A stretch of 42,979 bases of DNA from a virus. The translations under genes and the position numbers were made by a program. The DNA lies in IMG/VR virus record IMGVR_UViG_3300037180_000029, positions 1 through 42,979 of that record; one strand, given 5' to 3'. The notes beneath the pieces are model-generated. The model was not told the DNA's origin and made no database searches. It saw nothing but the letters and a program-made list of their open reading frames with translations. Below are positions 7,167 to 15,714 of the stretch, one piece after another (the stretch's first letter is position 1; each line of letters starts with the position of its first letter).

Positions 7167-9484
7167 TGGTTTATCCCGCTGCCGCTCTGCCTTTGGTTGC
7201 CATTCATGAACACGTTCGCCCCTGCCACCGCCTGGGTATACACTCCGCTACCCACTGCGCTGTTCGCGTACCCAGCCGAAGTGGCGATGCACTTTATGGT
7301 GGTGGTCACGGTCAGTGAGAACGGGCCCGAATATACCGGCGACCCGGTGGTGGGCGTTGTGCCGTCTGTCGTGCAATAGATCGTTGGGCTGGGCGAGCTG
7401 TCAGAGACCGAGACTGAAAGCGTAGTGGTGAAAGCTTGCGACATCGGCGAAAGCACTGGCGTTGCGGCCTGGGTCTGGGTGTATACTCCGGTGCCGACTG
7501 CGCTGTTCGTTAGCCCCGATGCCGTCGCCATGGCCTTTATCGTCGTTGTGGTAGTTACAGAAATTGCGCCGGTGTAAGGTGTGGAACTAGGCGTCGGGGT
7601 GGTTCCGTCTGTCGTGTAAAAGATCGAAGAGCTTGGCGTGCTGTCAGTCACCGTTACCGAGAGCGTGCCGTTGAATGACTGCGAGGTTGGCGAAAGCACT
7701 GGCGTGGCTACTGTGCTGCCCCCGGTGTAGGCCGCAGAGACTACGGAACTCGCAGTGAATCCAAAGCCGGGTGGGTAGCTGACTGGCTGGTTCGCAGCTC
7801 CCCACATGCCAATTGCCTTCACTGTCGCGGGGCCGGAAATAACGAAGGTTCCACCGGTATCCAGCCTTAGCGCTGTTCCGGTTCCTTGAACCGGGGTCGA
7901 TCCATCGGTGGTGTACCAGATGCCCGTGTTTCCCAGCGGGAGGGTACCTGTCGTATAGCCTGCATCGGTGAGCGTCACCGTCAAGGGGTAGGTCTGACTT
8001 CCAGCTGAAGGAGAGATGGTGGGTGCCTGGCTGGCGAAGGGGGTTGGTGTAGACTGCTGCACGTTGCCGCTGATGGTCGGCGGTGGGCATGGGGTGACAC
8101 CGCCGCAACTACCGAATTCCGGGCCTATAAAGCCACCAGCACCGCCGCCAGCAAACGTACAGGTGGTGTTTTGGGCCATGATCGCGCCCTGCATCGTGTT
8201 GTTCGCGAATTGCGTGGCCGAAGTCACAAACCCGTAAACAGCACCCACGCACACGTATCCCTGCATTAGATTGTTGCTGTAGCTGCTGTTGCCCCATCCC
8301 CAGGCCTCATAGCCCCAACTGATTCCGTTGGTGGTGCTGCCCGTGGAATTCGGGTCGTAAATGATGTTGCTGGAAGCATCGACAAAGGTGTTTGTGGTGG
8401 CTCCGAACGTGGCTCCGAACTGGCAGCAGGGCAGGGAGAAAGCATATTGCCCCGCATTTGCCGAGCTGTAGTCGGGGGGCCCCATCACGTTATAGCGGAA
8501 GCGCAATGGATTATTGAGCATCTGCGCCTGGTACTCAACCTGGATTCTGCGAATCCCGCTGAACCAGTTGTACTGAATAAGGCAGCCGTTGCAGTAAGAC
8601 GTGGGCTGTCCACCGTTGAAGCCCACGTTTTGCATGTGAAAACCTTCTTCGAGGTGGAAGAAATTGTTGTATTGCAGGGTCAAATTGACCACGGCTCCGG
8701 GGTTCTGGGAAGCGATGATTAACCCCGCGCAGTTGCCAGGAAAGTTGTCTGAAGTCACATCGAAAGACACACTGCCGGCGCTGGCCAAGCATGAATTTGA
8801 ATCCCCAAAGGAATTGTATTCAATGTCAAGATTCGTCAGGCTGATTCCGGAATTGAAGTTGAAATAGATCGACTGGCAGCTTACGCAAGGCTGATTCCAT
8901 GCGTTCCAGCAGTTGCCCCCGCCGCATTGCGCACCAGAATTTGGAGTGTTGTTGATGTTTCCATTGACTGCTGATTGCCATAATCCTGCTGCCCCTGAAG
9001 ATGTGACTATTGCTCCAGCAGAATAGGTTGTTCTGGAGTTCCAAGCAGGGCAAGAGGTTGAGCCATTGCAATACTCCGATGGAACATTCGTCGTCTGATT
9101 GTTCCTGAAGACGAAGTTAGAGAAGCTGCTCCCATTGGTGTGGAGCGCTCCCGCGCCATCCAGCTGCAGATACTCGAAGCCCGTGGAAGCCCCGCCGGTG
9201 CAGTTATCGGCATAAAACAGAGAAATGTTCGCCGTGCTGGTGGTGATCTTGGCGGTGGCCGGAGTCGCGGTCGGTCCCTGGAGCACGACGTTGCAGGGCA
9301 AAGTCATCGTCGAGGTAATAGAAGTGCTTCCCGCGCCGACAAGCTGCGTTCCACCGCCGCCCGATGCGCAGCTGTTCAGCGCCGCCTGTAAGGTAGCTTG
9401 CGACGGGCTTCCACCGAGCGTGGTGCATGCCGCGTGTGCCGCAGAAGGAGCCAGCAGCAAGAGCAACCAAAGCAGCTTCCTCAC
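7163..9484 (-). CDS. beta-helix fibre protein with three chitobiase-type C-terminal domains
   Basis: The real start is probably GTG 9484 (GTGA overlap), giving 773 residues beginning with a signal peptide (VRKLLWLLLLLAPSAAHA, cleavage after AHA). Residues about 20-480 are Asn/Ser/Gly-rich with repeated LTNLDIEYNSFGD-like turns, typical of a right-handed beta-helix. Three repeats of the CHB_HEX_C_1 type follow, recognisable by IWYTTDGSTP, IFYTTDGTTP and IYCTTDGTTP with TTIKA(M)A; these are small beta-sandwich modules common in secreted carbohydrate-binding enzymes. It lacks the shared PVDANGY module of its neighbours. Likely role: host-surface glycan binding or degradation. Both neighbours overlap it by four bases. 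Confidence 0.75.
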   Translation of the reverse strand: MRKLLWLLLLLAPSAAHAACTTLGGSPSQATLQAALNSCASGGGGTQLVGAGSTSITSTMTLPCNVVLQGPTATPATAKITTSTANISLFYADNCTGGASTGFEYLQLDGAGALHTNGSSFSNFVFRNNQTTNVPSEYCNGSTSCPAWNSRTTYSAGAIVTSSGAAGLWQSAVNGNINNTPNSGAQCGGGNCWNAWNQPCVSCQSIYFNFNSGISLTNLDIEYNSFGDSNSCLASAGSVSFDVTSDNFPGNCAGLIIASQNPGAVVNLTLQYNNFFHLEEGFHMQNVGFNGGQPTSYCNGCLIQYNWFSGIRRIQVEYQAQMLNNPLRFRYNVMGPPDYSSANAGQYAFSLPCCQFGATFGATTNTFVDASSNIIYDPNSTGSTTNGISWGYEAWGWGNSSYSNNLMQGYVCVGAVYGFVTSATQFANNTMQGAIMAQNTTCTFAGGGAGGFIGPEFGSCGGVTPCPPPTISGNVQQSTPTPFASQAPTISPSAGSQTYPLTVTLTDAGYTTGTLPLGNTGIWYTTDGSTPVQGTGTALRLDTGGTFVISGPATVKAIGMWGAANQPVSYPPGFGFTASSVVSAAYTGGSTVATPVLSPTSQSFNGTLSVTVTDSTPSSSIFYTTDGTTPTPSSTPYTGAISVTTTTTIKAMATASGLTNSAVGTGVYTQTQAATPVLSPMSQAFTTTLSVSVSDSSPSPTIYCTTDGTTPTTGSPVYSGPFSLTVTTTIKCIATSAGYANSAVGSGVYTQAVAGANVFMNGNQRQSGSGINQ

Positions 9485-10620
9485 GGGGTAACCACCTGCG
9501 CGGTCACGCCGTAATAGGCGCCGCAAGATGGTGCGTTGGTCGATACATATACCCCTATGCTGTCTCCGGCTGCGAATGTGAGGTTTTGGCTGCCATTCAC
9601 TGTGGTTCCGGCCGGCGCGCCCGTAGACGATCCAGCTAGCCCCGTGCCGGTGGTCGAAGTGGTGTAGTCCTGCACGTTAAAAATTGGTTGGCTGCTGCAG
9701 GTGCCGGGCGAAGTGTTGGTCACTTGAATGTTAACGAAGTGGCCGGCATACTGCGCCTTTTCTCCGGCAAGGAAAGTTCCGGCGGTATAGCTTCCGTACG
9801 GGCCCACACCTCCGGGAATGTTGTGTGGCACGGCCTGCGGGCAGGTGAGCAGCTCGTTAATGTTGTCTGTGCCCACGAACGGGGCCCCGGCGAAAATGTA
9901 GCCCGATGCCGCCGTAGGGCAGGCTTTGTATCCATATGACGTTCCGCCGCTCGATGGTCCAACCCAGGCGAAAGAGTTTGCCGCTAGCCCTCCGGGTATC
10001 GCCCCCGTGCCGGTTGCCAGGTTCGAAATTCCGGCGGTGGTGGTAGTCAGCGTTATGCCGCCAGGGTCTGTGAATGTAACGGTGGTGCCGTTGTCTGAAG
10101 CGCTGGAACATGTAACCGTGCTTGCATTCGTGCCCTTGGGCATGCAATTGGTCGCAAGCGAGCCGAAGATTCCGGTGGTTCCTGTCGCTGAAATCTGGCC
10201 GCCTGCAAGTGAAATGCCTGCGCCGGCAGTGAAGCCTACCAGGGCGTTGCTGCCGTTCCAGCCCATGACCGTGTTAGTGCCGGTCGACTTTATGGCTGCT
10301 GATTCATTTCCTGTGCTGGCCGGGTTGGTGAACGCGATCGAGGCAGTGTCCAGAAAGTTGAGCACGGTTTGGCTACCGTTATTCGTCCCGTTCGTGCTCA
10401 GCGTCGGGCCACCTCCGCCGCCTCCGCCGCCTCCTAGGCCATCGACTATCATGTACCCATTCGCATCGACGGGTATGTACAGCCAGTTGATCGTGCCGTT
10501 ACGGCCGATCAGCGAACCGTTCGGCCCGGTTGCGTTGGTGCTGGCCACCTTGGGCAGCTGCGCGAGAGCGGTGGCGAAGCAGCATAAAAACGTTAAAGTG
10601 CAGTAACGTAGTCTTCTCAT
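9481..10620 (-). CDS. fibre protein with signal peptide and shared N-terminal module
   Basis: I place the start at ATG 10620 (ATGA overlap), giving 379 residues; a longer frame to 10752 would run through the preceding gene. Residues 1-20 are a signal peptide (MRRLRYCTLTFLCCFATALA). Residues about 24-60 carry a diverged copy of the shared module (TGPNGSLIGRNGTINWLYI, then PVDANGYMIVDG) followed by a nine-Gly linker. The rest is Thr/Ser/Gly-rich beta texture, with a C-terminal domain (about residues 240-379) containing paired Cys residues. It is probably a shorter receptor-binding or accessory fibre working with the two giant fibres around it. Confidence 0.7.
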   Translation of the reverse strand: MRRLRYCTLTFLCCFATALAQLPKVASTNATGPNGSLIGRNGTINWLYIPVDANGYMIVDGLGGGGGGGGGPTLSTNGTNNGSQTVLNFLDTASIAFTNPASTGNESAAIKSTGTNTVMGWNGSNALVGFTAGAGISLAGGQISATGTTGIFGSLATNCMPKGTNASTVTCSSASDNGTTVTFTDPGGITLTTTTAGISNLATGTGAIPGGLAANSFAWVGPSSGGTSYGYKACPTAASGYIFAGAPFVGTDNINELLTCPQAVPHNIPGGVGPYGSYTAGTFLAGEKAQYAGHFVNIQVTNTSPGTCSSQPIFNVQDYTTSTTGTGLAGSSTGAPAGTTVNGSQNLTFAAGDSIGVYVSTNAPSCGAYYGVTAQVVTP

Positions 10621-13600
10621 TTGCCTGACCATCCTGCCGACTGGCACACGTAAAACGCGTTCGGGCTTCCTGTCGAATTCGAGTAAATAGAGCTTACCGG
10701 GGTTCCGGCGCTGGGGCAGGTGGCCGATGGTGCGCCCGCTCCGTAAGTCCAATTAATTCCGCCTGGGAAAGAGAATTGCTTCGCTACAAAGTTCGCGGGT
10801 AGCGGGGTGAAGTCCAGAAACGCCTGCTGTACCTGCGTTGCCGATCCTGCGTTGGTGTAGCTCACCTGCAAAGCGCAGCCAGCTTGGCCGGTAAAGTCTA
10901 CCGGTATCGGCGGCCCACCTACGGGCGGGAATATCTGCCACCCGGTGCCCGTGGTGGTGATGGTGGCAGTGTACAGCGTGGCCCCGCTGCAGCCTGCGCC
11001 AATGTTGTGCGACGATACCGTGAAGGTAAAGGTATTTGCGCCGGCAGGCGTTTTGAAAGCTGTGCTCATCAGATATGGTGCGGCTGAAATTCTTTGGTCG
11101 GGGCCGATCTGCACCCGCGCGCCAGAGTTGAACTGGTAGGTGGTGCAACCGCCGCTGGTGGGCACGCTGCAAGCCGCGTAGCTATGCGATATTGGGGCGG
11201 TGTCATCGAAGATCCAACCGAGCGTCATCGGGTTGGTGTCGAAGCCAGTGCTGGTGTTGAATTCATCGGGGGTAATATAGCCGCCCAGCGGGTCTGCGTA
11301 CCAGTTGGCCAGGTTTCCAGTAGCGAAGGTGTCAGGGGTTTGGCCGCCGAATCTACGCTTGGTGTTGCCTGCGGCGATAATCTGTATCGCTCCGGACTGG
11401 GTTCCCGCGGCGGGGGTAGATGCATCAGTCCCTGGGCCCCAGTTGCAGAAAGAGCACGCGCCCCACACGTTCGAATTCGCTTGGCCGGTGTTGCTCAATC
11501 CCGCTACCCGGTCGAAGCTATTGTAACTGCCGTAGTTCACTACAGGTATGGTCGCGCCGCCGGCGAGGAAGCCTCCGTCGAATATCTGGTATCTTCCACC
11601 CACATAGGTCAGACCGCCAGACTTGGGCGTGAAAGAAGTGTAAGCGCAGTTGGCGCAATCCAGTTGGTACACGGGCGTGCTCAATGCCAGGGTCGGGGTT
11701 CCGCTGGTTTCCGCTTCCAGGTAGTGGCCGTTAAAGTGGGTGTCGACCATGGCGACCGAATTGTAGTTCATGTAGTCCACCTGGTCATCATAGGGGCCGC
11801 CCATGTACCAGGCTCCCAAAGCTCCAGAATAAGCGGTGGTGAACTGGGGCCAAAGGTGGTTTGGCGGCTGCCCACACTGTGAAAATATTTGCGATCCGGC
11901 CCAGATGCCCGAGCCTTCGCCAATCGTCCACAGGTCGTAACAAGCAGAATGCACCGTGATGCCCGTCCAGCGGTTCTCGTCGGCAGTGGGGAACCCATTC
12001 ACGAAATATCCGTGAGTGTTGGTGGCTGGCGTTCCTTCCGCAATGCCGTAGTACGGGTTCACGATCTCAATGTCGGTAAAGTGGCTGTTGAAGGGCAGGG
12101 GCACCAGGTACAAGCCGGCGGTGTCATTCTGCAGCTGAAAGCTGATCGCGTTTTGTCCGGAAGAAACGCTGATCGGCCACGCGGCGATAGATAGGTCCTC
12201 CCATGTGGCCTGGGCCAGGGTCGACGATCCGCCGTAGCTGGTCCCGTTCGCGATCGGGGCCGCTATGCCTGCATTACCCACTCCATTCGACGGGTAAAAC
12301 TCCGCGCCGGTTGGGGTCGTCGAGCCTGCGGCTAGCGGCGGGTTTACTGGCCATGGCAGCGCAGGGTTTAGCGGGTTCAGCGGGAAGATCGTTGCTCCGA
12401 TCGATGCCGCAGTTCCGGTTGAACCGGTTCCGTTTTGAATGCTGGAAGTCAGGGTGAACGTGGGCGAGGTAGCAGCCGTGGCGTTTGAGGTTTTGAAATA
12501 AGTGAACTGCTCTGCTCCCACCTGCACCACGCCGTACGGCGCAAATCCAGCACGCGCAAATTCCGGGTCGGGAATGATTGAATTGCCGAGCGCCAGCGTC
12601 ATCGGCCAAACTCGACCGGTCGCAGGTATCGCGGTTTGGATGGTCTGAAAACTTGTGCCCGCAAACCATTCTGTCGACGGTACACCCGCGGTTGCTCCCG
12701 CCGGGGTATAGCTTGCCGCCAGCGTCATGGGGTTGCCAGATCCACAGCTTCCTGCATAGCTTGCCACCGTGCTCTGAAACATTGCCACCGTGCTGGCTTG
12801 ATAGGGAAATATGATTGCGCTGCCAATCGCTGGGCGAGTGTAAGCCGTCGGCACGCACACCACCGCATTCGACGTTGCCGTGGTGGCTACACCGTTGGTC
12901 GCTCCAGTGTTGTAGGGTCCGGTTCCCTGAATCCACTGCGCGTTGATGGGGTTATTCGCTACTGCATCGCCAATTCCCAGCGGGCGGTATAGTCCCGCAC
13001 GGTTGGCGCAGCCGCTCGAAGTGCAGGCCGACCAAATTGCTGCATTGTCGCCCACGGCAGAATCCGAAGCGTCCAGCTCGGCGTCGAAGTAGATGGTGAA
13101 GTCGCGCAGGTGGCCGCCCGCCAACCCAGCCGATCCGCCGGCAGAAACGTCTGGGATGATCAGCGTATCGTCGCCAGCCGGGCCTACTACTCCGGATGCG
13201 CGTTCGCTTTGCCCGTAAATGCTTTGGCCCTGGTAAGGCAGCGGGGCAGAACTGTAGGAAACCCCCTGGGGCAAGGTTAGGGCAATGCCTGTTGAATTCG
13301 AAAAGCTCAGCGCGTCCAGCCAGGCCGCATTGTCGTCGTGTGCCAGAGTGAAGGTCCAGCCTGCAGCAGTTGAGAAAGGCGAGTTTCCTGTCATCACCGC
13401 GTTGCCACCCGAAACGCTTTGAATCACGGCGATGTAGCGGGTCGGCAAGCTGCTGCCGTTCGGGGCCACGGCTTGTATCGTTTTGCCCACGTCGGCCGCG
13501 GTGAAGGTATGGCCAGTAACCGTGTTCGTGCTTGAAGAAAACTGCCCCGTCACCGCCTGGGCATCGAAGACGGCGCCGCTCGAAGTGACAGGCCACGCCA

Positions 13601-14222
13601 TCACCGGCACGGCCATCGAGGTATCGAATACAAAGTTGTGGTTGGTGTTGACGAAAGTGGTTCCCACCCGCGAATTTTGCAGAATCGCGGCGATGCTTGT
13701 GTTTGCGAATAGCGCGTTTAGCTGGGTCGCGTTCAGTGTGGGTGGGGGGGCGTGCAGGTTCGAAGCCGGGCTGATCGTTGTGCCGGCAGAAAGCCAGGTG
13801 CCCATCTGGTACGTGGCTCCAGTCGCTACTGCTCCGCTCAGTCCACCACCGGCTTCAGTGTAGGTTGTGATGCCTCCCGCGGTGTTGACTGTCAAACCGC
13901 CGCCGGCCGCTTTAAACTGCTGCGCTGGTGTCGTATCTCCGTTAATCGATATAATACCTCCCGAGCTGCAGCCCGGGCAATCGACCAAAACGTATCCATT
14001 CGCGTCAACAGGAATGTACAGCCAGTTCGGGCCGGCGGCGTTGTAGCCGATCATCGAGCCAAGGGGGCCGGTTTTGCCGGTGCCGGCTATTTGCTGGGCA
14101 CCGCACTTTATCGCCACCAGCGCCCCCAGAACTAGGCCGAGCAGAATAATGAAAACCCGGTTCACTGCGCGGTCCAGCTTCGCTTGTTCGGCGCGCCACT
14201 GCCTCCACCGGTCGTAGGTCAT
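10617..14222 (-). CDS. giant fibre/spike protein with N-terminal membrane anchor (1201 residues)
   Basis: Starts at 14222 in an ATGA overlap with the small gene upstream. A charged N-terminus is followed by a hydrophobic segment (about residues 23-41, VFIILLGLVLGALVAIK), then CGAQQIAGTGKTGPLGSMIG and the shared module ending PVDANGYVLVDCPGC. The body is a long beta-rich repeat region with pectate-lyase-like features (HDDNAAWLDALSFSNSTGIA, then LTLPQGVSYSS), consistent with a trimeric beta-helix spike. The last 40 residues resemble a fibre tip with two Cys. Minus-strand coding is continuous for 3.6 kb; long open frames on the opposite strand are composition shadows. Confidence 0.8.
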   Translation of the reverse strand: MTYDRWRQWRAEQAKLDRAVNRVFIILLGLVLGALVAIKCGAQQIAGTGKTGPLGSMIGYNAAGPNWLYIPVDANGYVLVDCPGCSSGGIISINGDTTPAQQFKAAGGGLTVNTAGGITTYTEAGGGLSGAVATGATYQMGTWLSAGTTISPASNLHAPPPTLNATQLNALFANTSIAAILQNSRVGTTFVNTNHNFVFDTSMAVPVMAWPVTSSGAVFDAQAVTGQFSSSTNTVTGHTFTAADVGKTIQAVAPNGSSLPTRYIAVIQSVSGGNAVMTGNSPFSTAAGWTFTLAHDDNAAWLDALSFSNSTGIALTLPQGVSYSSAPLPYQGQSIYGQSERASGVVGPAGDDTLIIPDVSAGGSAGLAGGHLRDFTIYFDAELDASDSAVGDNAAIWSACTSSGCANRAGLYRPLGIGDAVANNPINAQWIQGTGPYNTGATNGVATTATSNAVVCVPTAYTRPAIGSAIIFPYQASTVAMFQSTVASYAGSCGSGNPMTLAASYTPAGATAGVPSTEWFAGTSFQTIQTAIPATGRVWPMTLALGNSIIPDPEFARAGFAPYGVVQVGAEQFTYFKTSNATAATSPTFTLTSSIQNGTGSTGTAASIGATIFPLNPLNPALPWPVNPPLAAGSTTPTGAEFYPSNGVGNAGIAAPIANGTSYGGSSTLAQATWEDLSIAAWPISVSSGQNAISFQLQNDTAGLYLVPLPFNSHFTDIEIVNPYYGIAEGTPATNTHGYFVNGFPTADENRWTGITVHSACYDLWTIGEGSGIWAGSQIFSQCGQPPNHLWPQFTTAYSGALGAWYMGGPYDDQVDYMNYNSVAMVDTHFNGHYLEAETSGTPTLALSTPVYQLDCANCAYTSFTPKSGGLTYVGGRYQIFDGGFLAGGATIPVVNYGSYNSFDRVAGLSNTGQANSNVWGACSFCNWGPGTDASTPAAGTQSGAIQIIAAGNTKRRFGGQTPDTFATGNLANWYADPLGGYITPDEFNTSTGFDTNPMTLGWIFDDTAPISHSYAACSVPTSGGCTTYQFNSGARVQIGPDQRISAAPYLMSTAFKTPAGANTFTFTVSSHNIGAGCSGATLYTATITTTGTGWQIFPPVGGPPIPVDFTGQAGCALQVSYTNAGSATQVQQAFLDFTPLPANFVAKQFSFPGGINWTYGAGAPSATCPSAGTPVSSIYSNSTGSPNAFYVCQSAGWSGK

Positions 14223-14560
14223 GGCTGTGCCAACAATTGGGTCAGACTGCTTAAGTCCTGGGTGCCTGATCCGGCCAGCTGGTAAATGCCTGCCTGCACT
14301 ACGTTGCCCTGCGCGTCAACCAGCGAAATGGCGTAGTAGGTACCGGCGGGGGTGATCACATCGTTGCCGTAAATCACGGTCGAGATGCTTCCGCTGGTCG
14401 CCAGCACTTTCTTGGTGATCTGGGCCAGCATGCTGGTCGAGGCTATTTTTGGCAGAGATTGCTTGTAGCCGCACAGCACAATCAGCAGCCAGCTTCCGGC
14501 TACAGGTACGCCGGCGCAGTCCTGCAGGGTTGCCGTCAAAGTAATGGCGGGGGTGGGCAC
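14219..14560 (-). CDS. small fibre-associated beta-sandwich protein
   Basis: The 113-residue product begins MPTPAITLTATLQDCAGVPV and contains VIYGNDVITPAGTYYAISLV. This pattern of a short Ig/transthyretin-like beta-sandwich is often found fused to or preceding fibre proteins in phages and Gram-negative genomes. It carries no signal peptide. It overlaps the start of the giant fibre by four bases and may be a connector or chaperone for it. I infer the role from position and fold texture. Confidence 0.65.
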   Translation of the reverse strand: MPTPAITLTATLQDCAGVPVAGSWLLIVLCGYKQSLPKIASTSMLAQITKKVLATSGSISTVIYGNDVITPAGTYYAISLVDAQGNVVQAGIYQLAGSGTQDLSSLTQLLAQP

Positions 14561-14604
14561 GGCTCAATAATGCGACGGGGGAGGGGTGTTCGTAAAGGAA
14601 AATG

Positions 14605-14763
14605 CTACCCGATGGGCCCACTTGCCGCCAGCACTATCGGGGTCACGCTGCGCGGGTCAATCTGAGCATTTAGGTATGCCGTAGTAATAAGCATCAGGAT
14701 GATCACTACAGCCAAGCTTGGCTGGCTGGCCAAGGTTTTGCCATTGCTCGATTGTTTTGTCAA
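14605..14763 (-). CDS. small single-pass membrane protein, TTG start
   Basis: A strong ribosome site (GGAGG within 14769-14780) lies eight bases before TTG 14763, giving 52 residues; an in-frame GTG slightly upstream is possible but overlaps the ribosome site. The protein has a polar N-terminus, one membrane segment (LAVVIILMLITTAYL, about residues 17-31) and a short tail ending VLAASGPIG. It could be a lysis regulator or a membrane-directed virion accessory. It fills most of the gap between 14561 and 14868. Confidence 0.5.
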   Translation of the reverse strand: MTKQSSNGKTLASQPSLAVVIILMLITTAYLNAQIDPRSVTPIVLAASGPIG

Positions 14764-14764
14764 T

Positions 14765-14860
14765 TTAATCACCTCCCCTCCAGGTGTAAACTGTGCGGCA
14801 AGGGGCGTCCGAATGTGGCCCTGTTGTCGACGGTTCGCCGCGATAAACGGAGAGAACCAT
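14765..14860 (-). CDS. possible 31-residue peptide
   Basis: An ATG at 14860 opens a 31-codon frame that stops at 14765, just before the TTG start of the small membrane protein. The upstream GGGCGG is only a weak ribosome site and the peptide has no motif. Its stop/start spacing fits the coupled gene style of this genome, which is the main reason to list it. Confidence 0.2.
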   Translation of the reverse strand: MVLSVYRGEPSTTGPHSDAPCRTVYTWRGGD

Positions 14861-14868
14861 TCCGCCCT

Positions 14869-15099
14869 TTACCCTATATCGTTGTTTAGTTGGGCCGTCG
14901 CCAGCAGGGCAATATTTAGTTGCTGGCGCACGGTTTCTGCATACGCCTGGGCCGATGCGATCGCGCCAGTAACTGCCGACAAGCCACCTTGTGCAAACTG
15001 CTCTGCCTGCGCGAGTTGCCCGCTAACGTCTTCGAAATATCCTTGCGCCTCGCGCACCGCATCCACTGCGACGAGCGACAGCTCTCCTGGCGTTGTCAT
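14869..15099 (-). CDS. small helical protein, unknown function
   Basis: The 76-residue acidic protein (MTTPGELSLVAVDAVREAQG onward) is predicted by eye to be almost entirely amphipathic helix with Gln/Ala repeats (QLAQAEQFAQGG, SAQAYAETVRQQL). No Cys and no membrane segment. Such short helical proteins between internal virion genes and fibres can be minor tail or ejection components; that is inferred from position only. Confidence 0.65.
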   Translation of the reverse strand: MTTPGELSLVAVDAVREAQGYFEDVSGQLAQAEQFAQGGLSAVTGAIASAQAYAETVRQQLNIALLATAQLNNDIG

Positions 15100-15109
15100 G
15101 GGTTTTCCC

Positions 15110-15544
15110 TCATTCGTAAAACACTATCATCCCAACCTGCGCTTTTCGCGGGTGGTCAGGGCTTCTGACTATCTGGTCCACAAACCAGGGCCTCGTTTCC
15201 TTTACCAGCAGGTTCTGCCAATAAAGCAGCGGCTTGCGTGGGGGGGGCGGGGAAACAATCTTGCGGGTCTCGTCGTCCCCGGTGCCAAAAAAGATGTCGT
15301 CGATGTCACGTAAAAGTCCCTGCAGGGTCGAGCTAGCAGAGGTTACTGGTACCGGTCTGGGGTCGTGCGCAGCGGCTGCGTCGGCCTGGGCCATCAATTC
15401 CAGCAAGTCATTCGACCAGCCGGCGCGCTGCCGGTTCAGCATCACCAGGCAGATGGCTTTCAGGCAGTTTACGCTGGCTGTTCCACCTACCTGCTGCAGG
15501 GCGAAGTTGGCGAGCTGGGCGCGGGTGTATTGTTCCAGGGTCAT
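15110..15544 (-). CDS. conserved-looking hypothetical protein, possibly SleB-like N-terminus
   Basis: Starts at ATG 15544 (ATGA overlap); 144 residues. The N-terminal half, LKAICLVMLNRQRAGW (about residues 28-43), recalls the helix with a VxLNR pattern in SleB-type cell-wall hydrolases, but I see no clear catalytic Glu, so activity is doubtful. The C-terminal half has PLLYWQNLLVKETRPWFVDQ and DHPRKAQVGMIVFYE. I have the impression of similar proteins in soil acidobacterial genomes, which I cannot check here. Function unknown. Confidence 0.65.
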   Translation of the reverse strand: MTLEQYTRAQLANFALQQVGGTASVNCLKAICLVMLNRQRAGWSNDLLELMAQADAAAAHDPRPVPVTSASSTLQGLLRDIDDIFFGTGDDETRKIVSPPPPRKPLLYWQNLLVKETRPWFVDQIVRSPDHPRKAQVGMIVFYE

Positions 15545-15714
15545 GCTTTGACTGGTCCCCTGTAGTCACAGCGGCCGATGTGGCCTCTCTTCATCCAGCA
15601 AAATCTTACCTCGCCATCGCTCAGCTTTCTCCGGCTGGCGCTAAAGCGCGGGCAGCCGTTGTAGCAGCCAGGCACAAATCGCTTGCTTCGCACCAGCTTC
15701 GGTTTAGTTGGCAT
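15541..15714 (-). CDS. 57-residue Cys-containing protein
   Basis: ATG 15714 opens a 57-codon frame ending in an ATGA overlap with the next gene; it overlaps the upstream gene's end by 11 bases. The protein is very basic with GCYNGCP, FCW and RCDYRG, giving four Cys that could hold one zinc. It is one of many tiny Cys-pair proteins in this genome. Coupled junctions on both sides support it as a real gene. Function unknown. Confidence 0.6.
   Translation of the reverse strand: MPTKPKLVRSKRFVPGCYNGCPRFSASRRKLSDGEVRFCWMKRGHIGRCDYRGPVKA

Noticed and set aside
9926-10606. Long plus-strand open frame of 226 codons
   Set aside because: It lies wholly opposite the fibre gene at 9481, has no ribosome site and a low-complexity Pro/Val composition expected from the complementary strand of a Gly/Thr-rich gene.
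11094-11882. Plus-strand open frame of 262 codons
   Set aside because: Mirror of the giant fibre gene; no domain, no promoter, and composition dictated by the GC-biased third positions of the real gene.
12274-12936. Minus-strand alternative frame of 220 codons inside the giant fibre
   Set aside because: Same strand, other frame, wholly nested in the fibre gene; Cys/His-rich by frame shift only, with no ribosome site.
13758-13775. tRNA-like T-loop sequence GGTTCGAAGCC
   Set aside because: No acceptor or anticodon stem surrounds it and it lies in coding sequence. The same is true of GGTTCGAAATTCC near 10019.
14710-14723. Palindrome AGCCAAGCTTGGCT
   Set aside because: Within the small membrane gene, single copy, no relation to the other elements, and explainable by chance.
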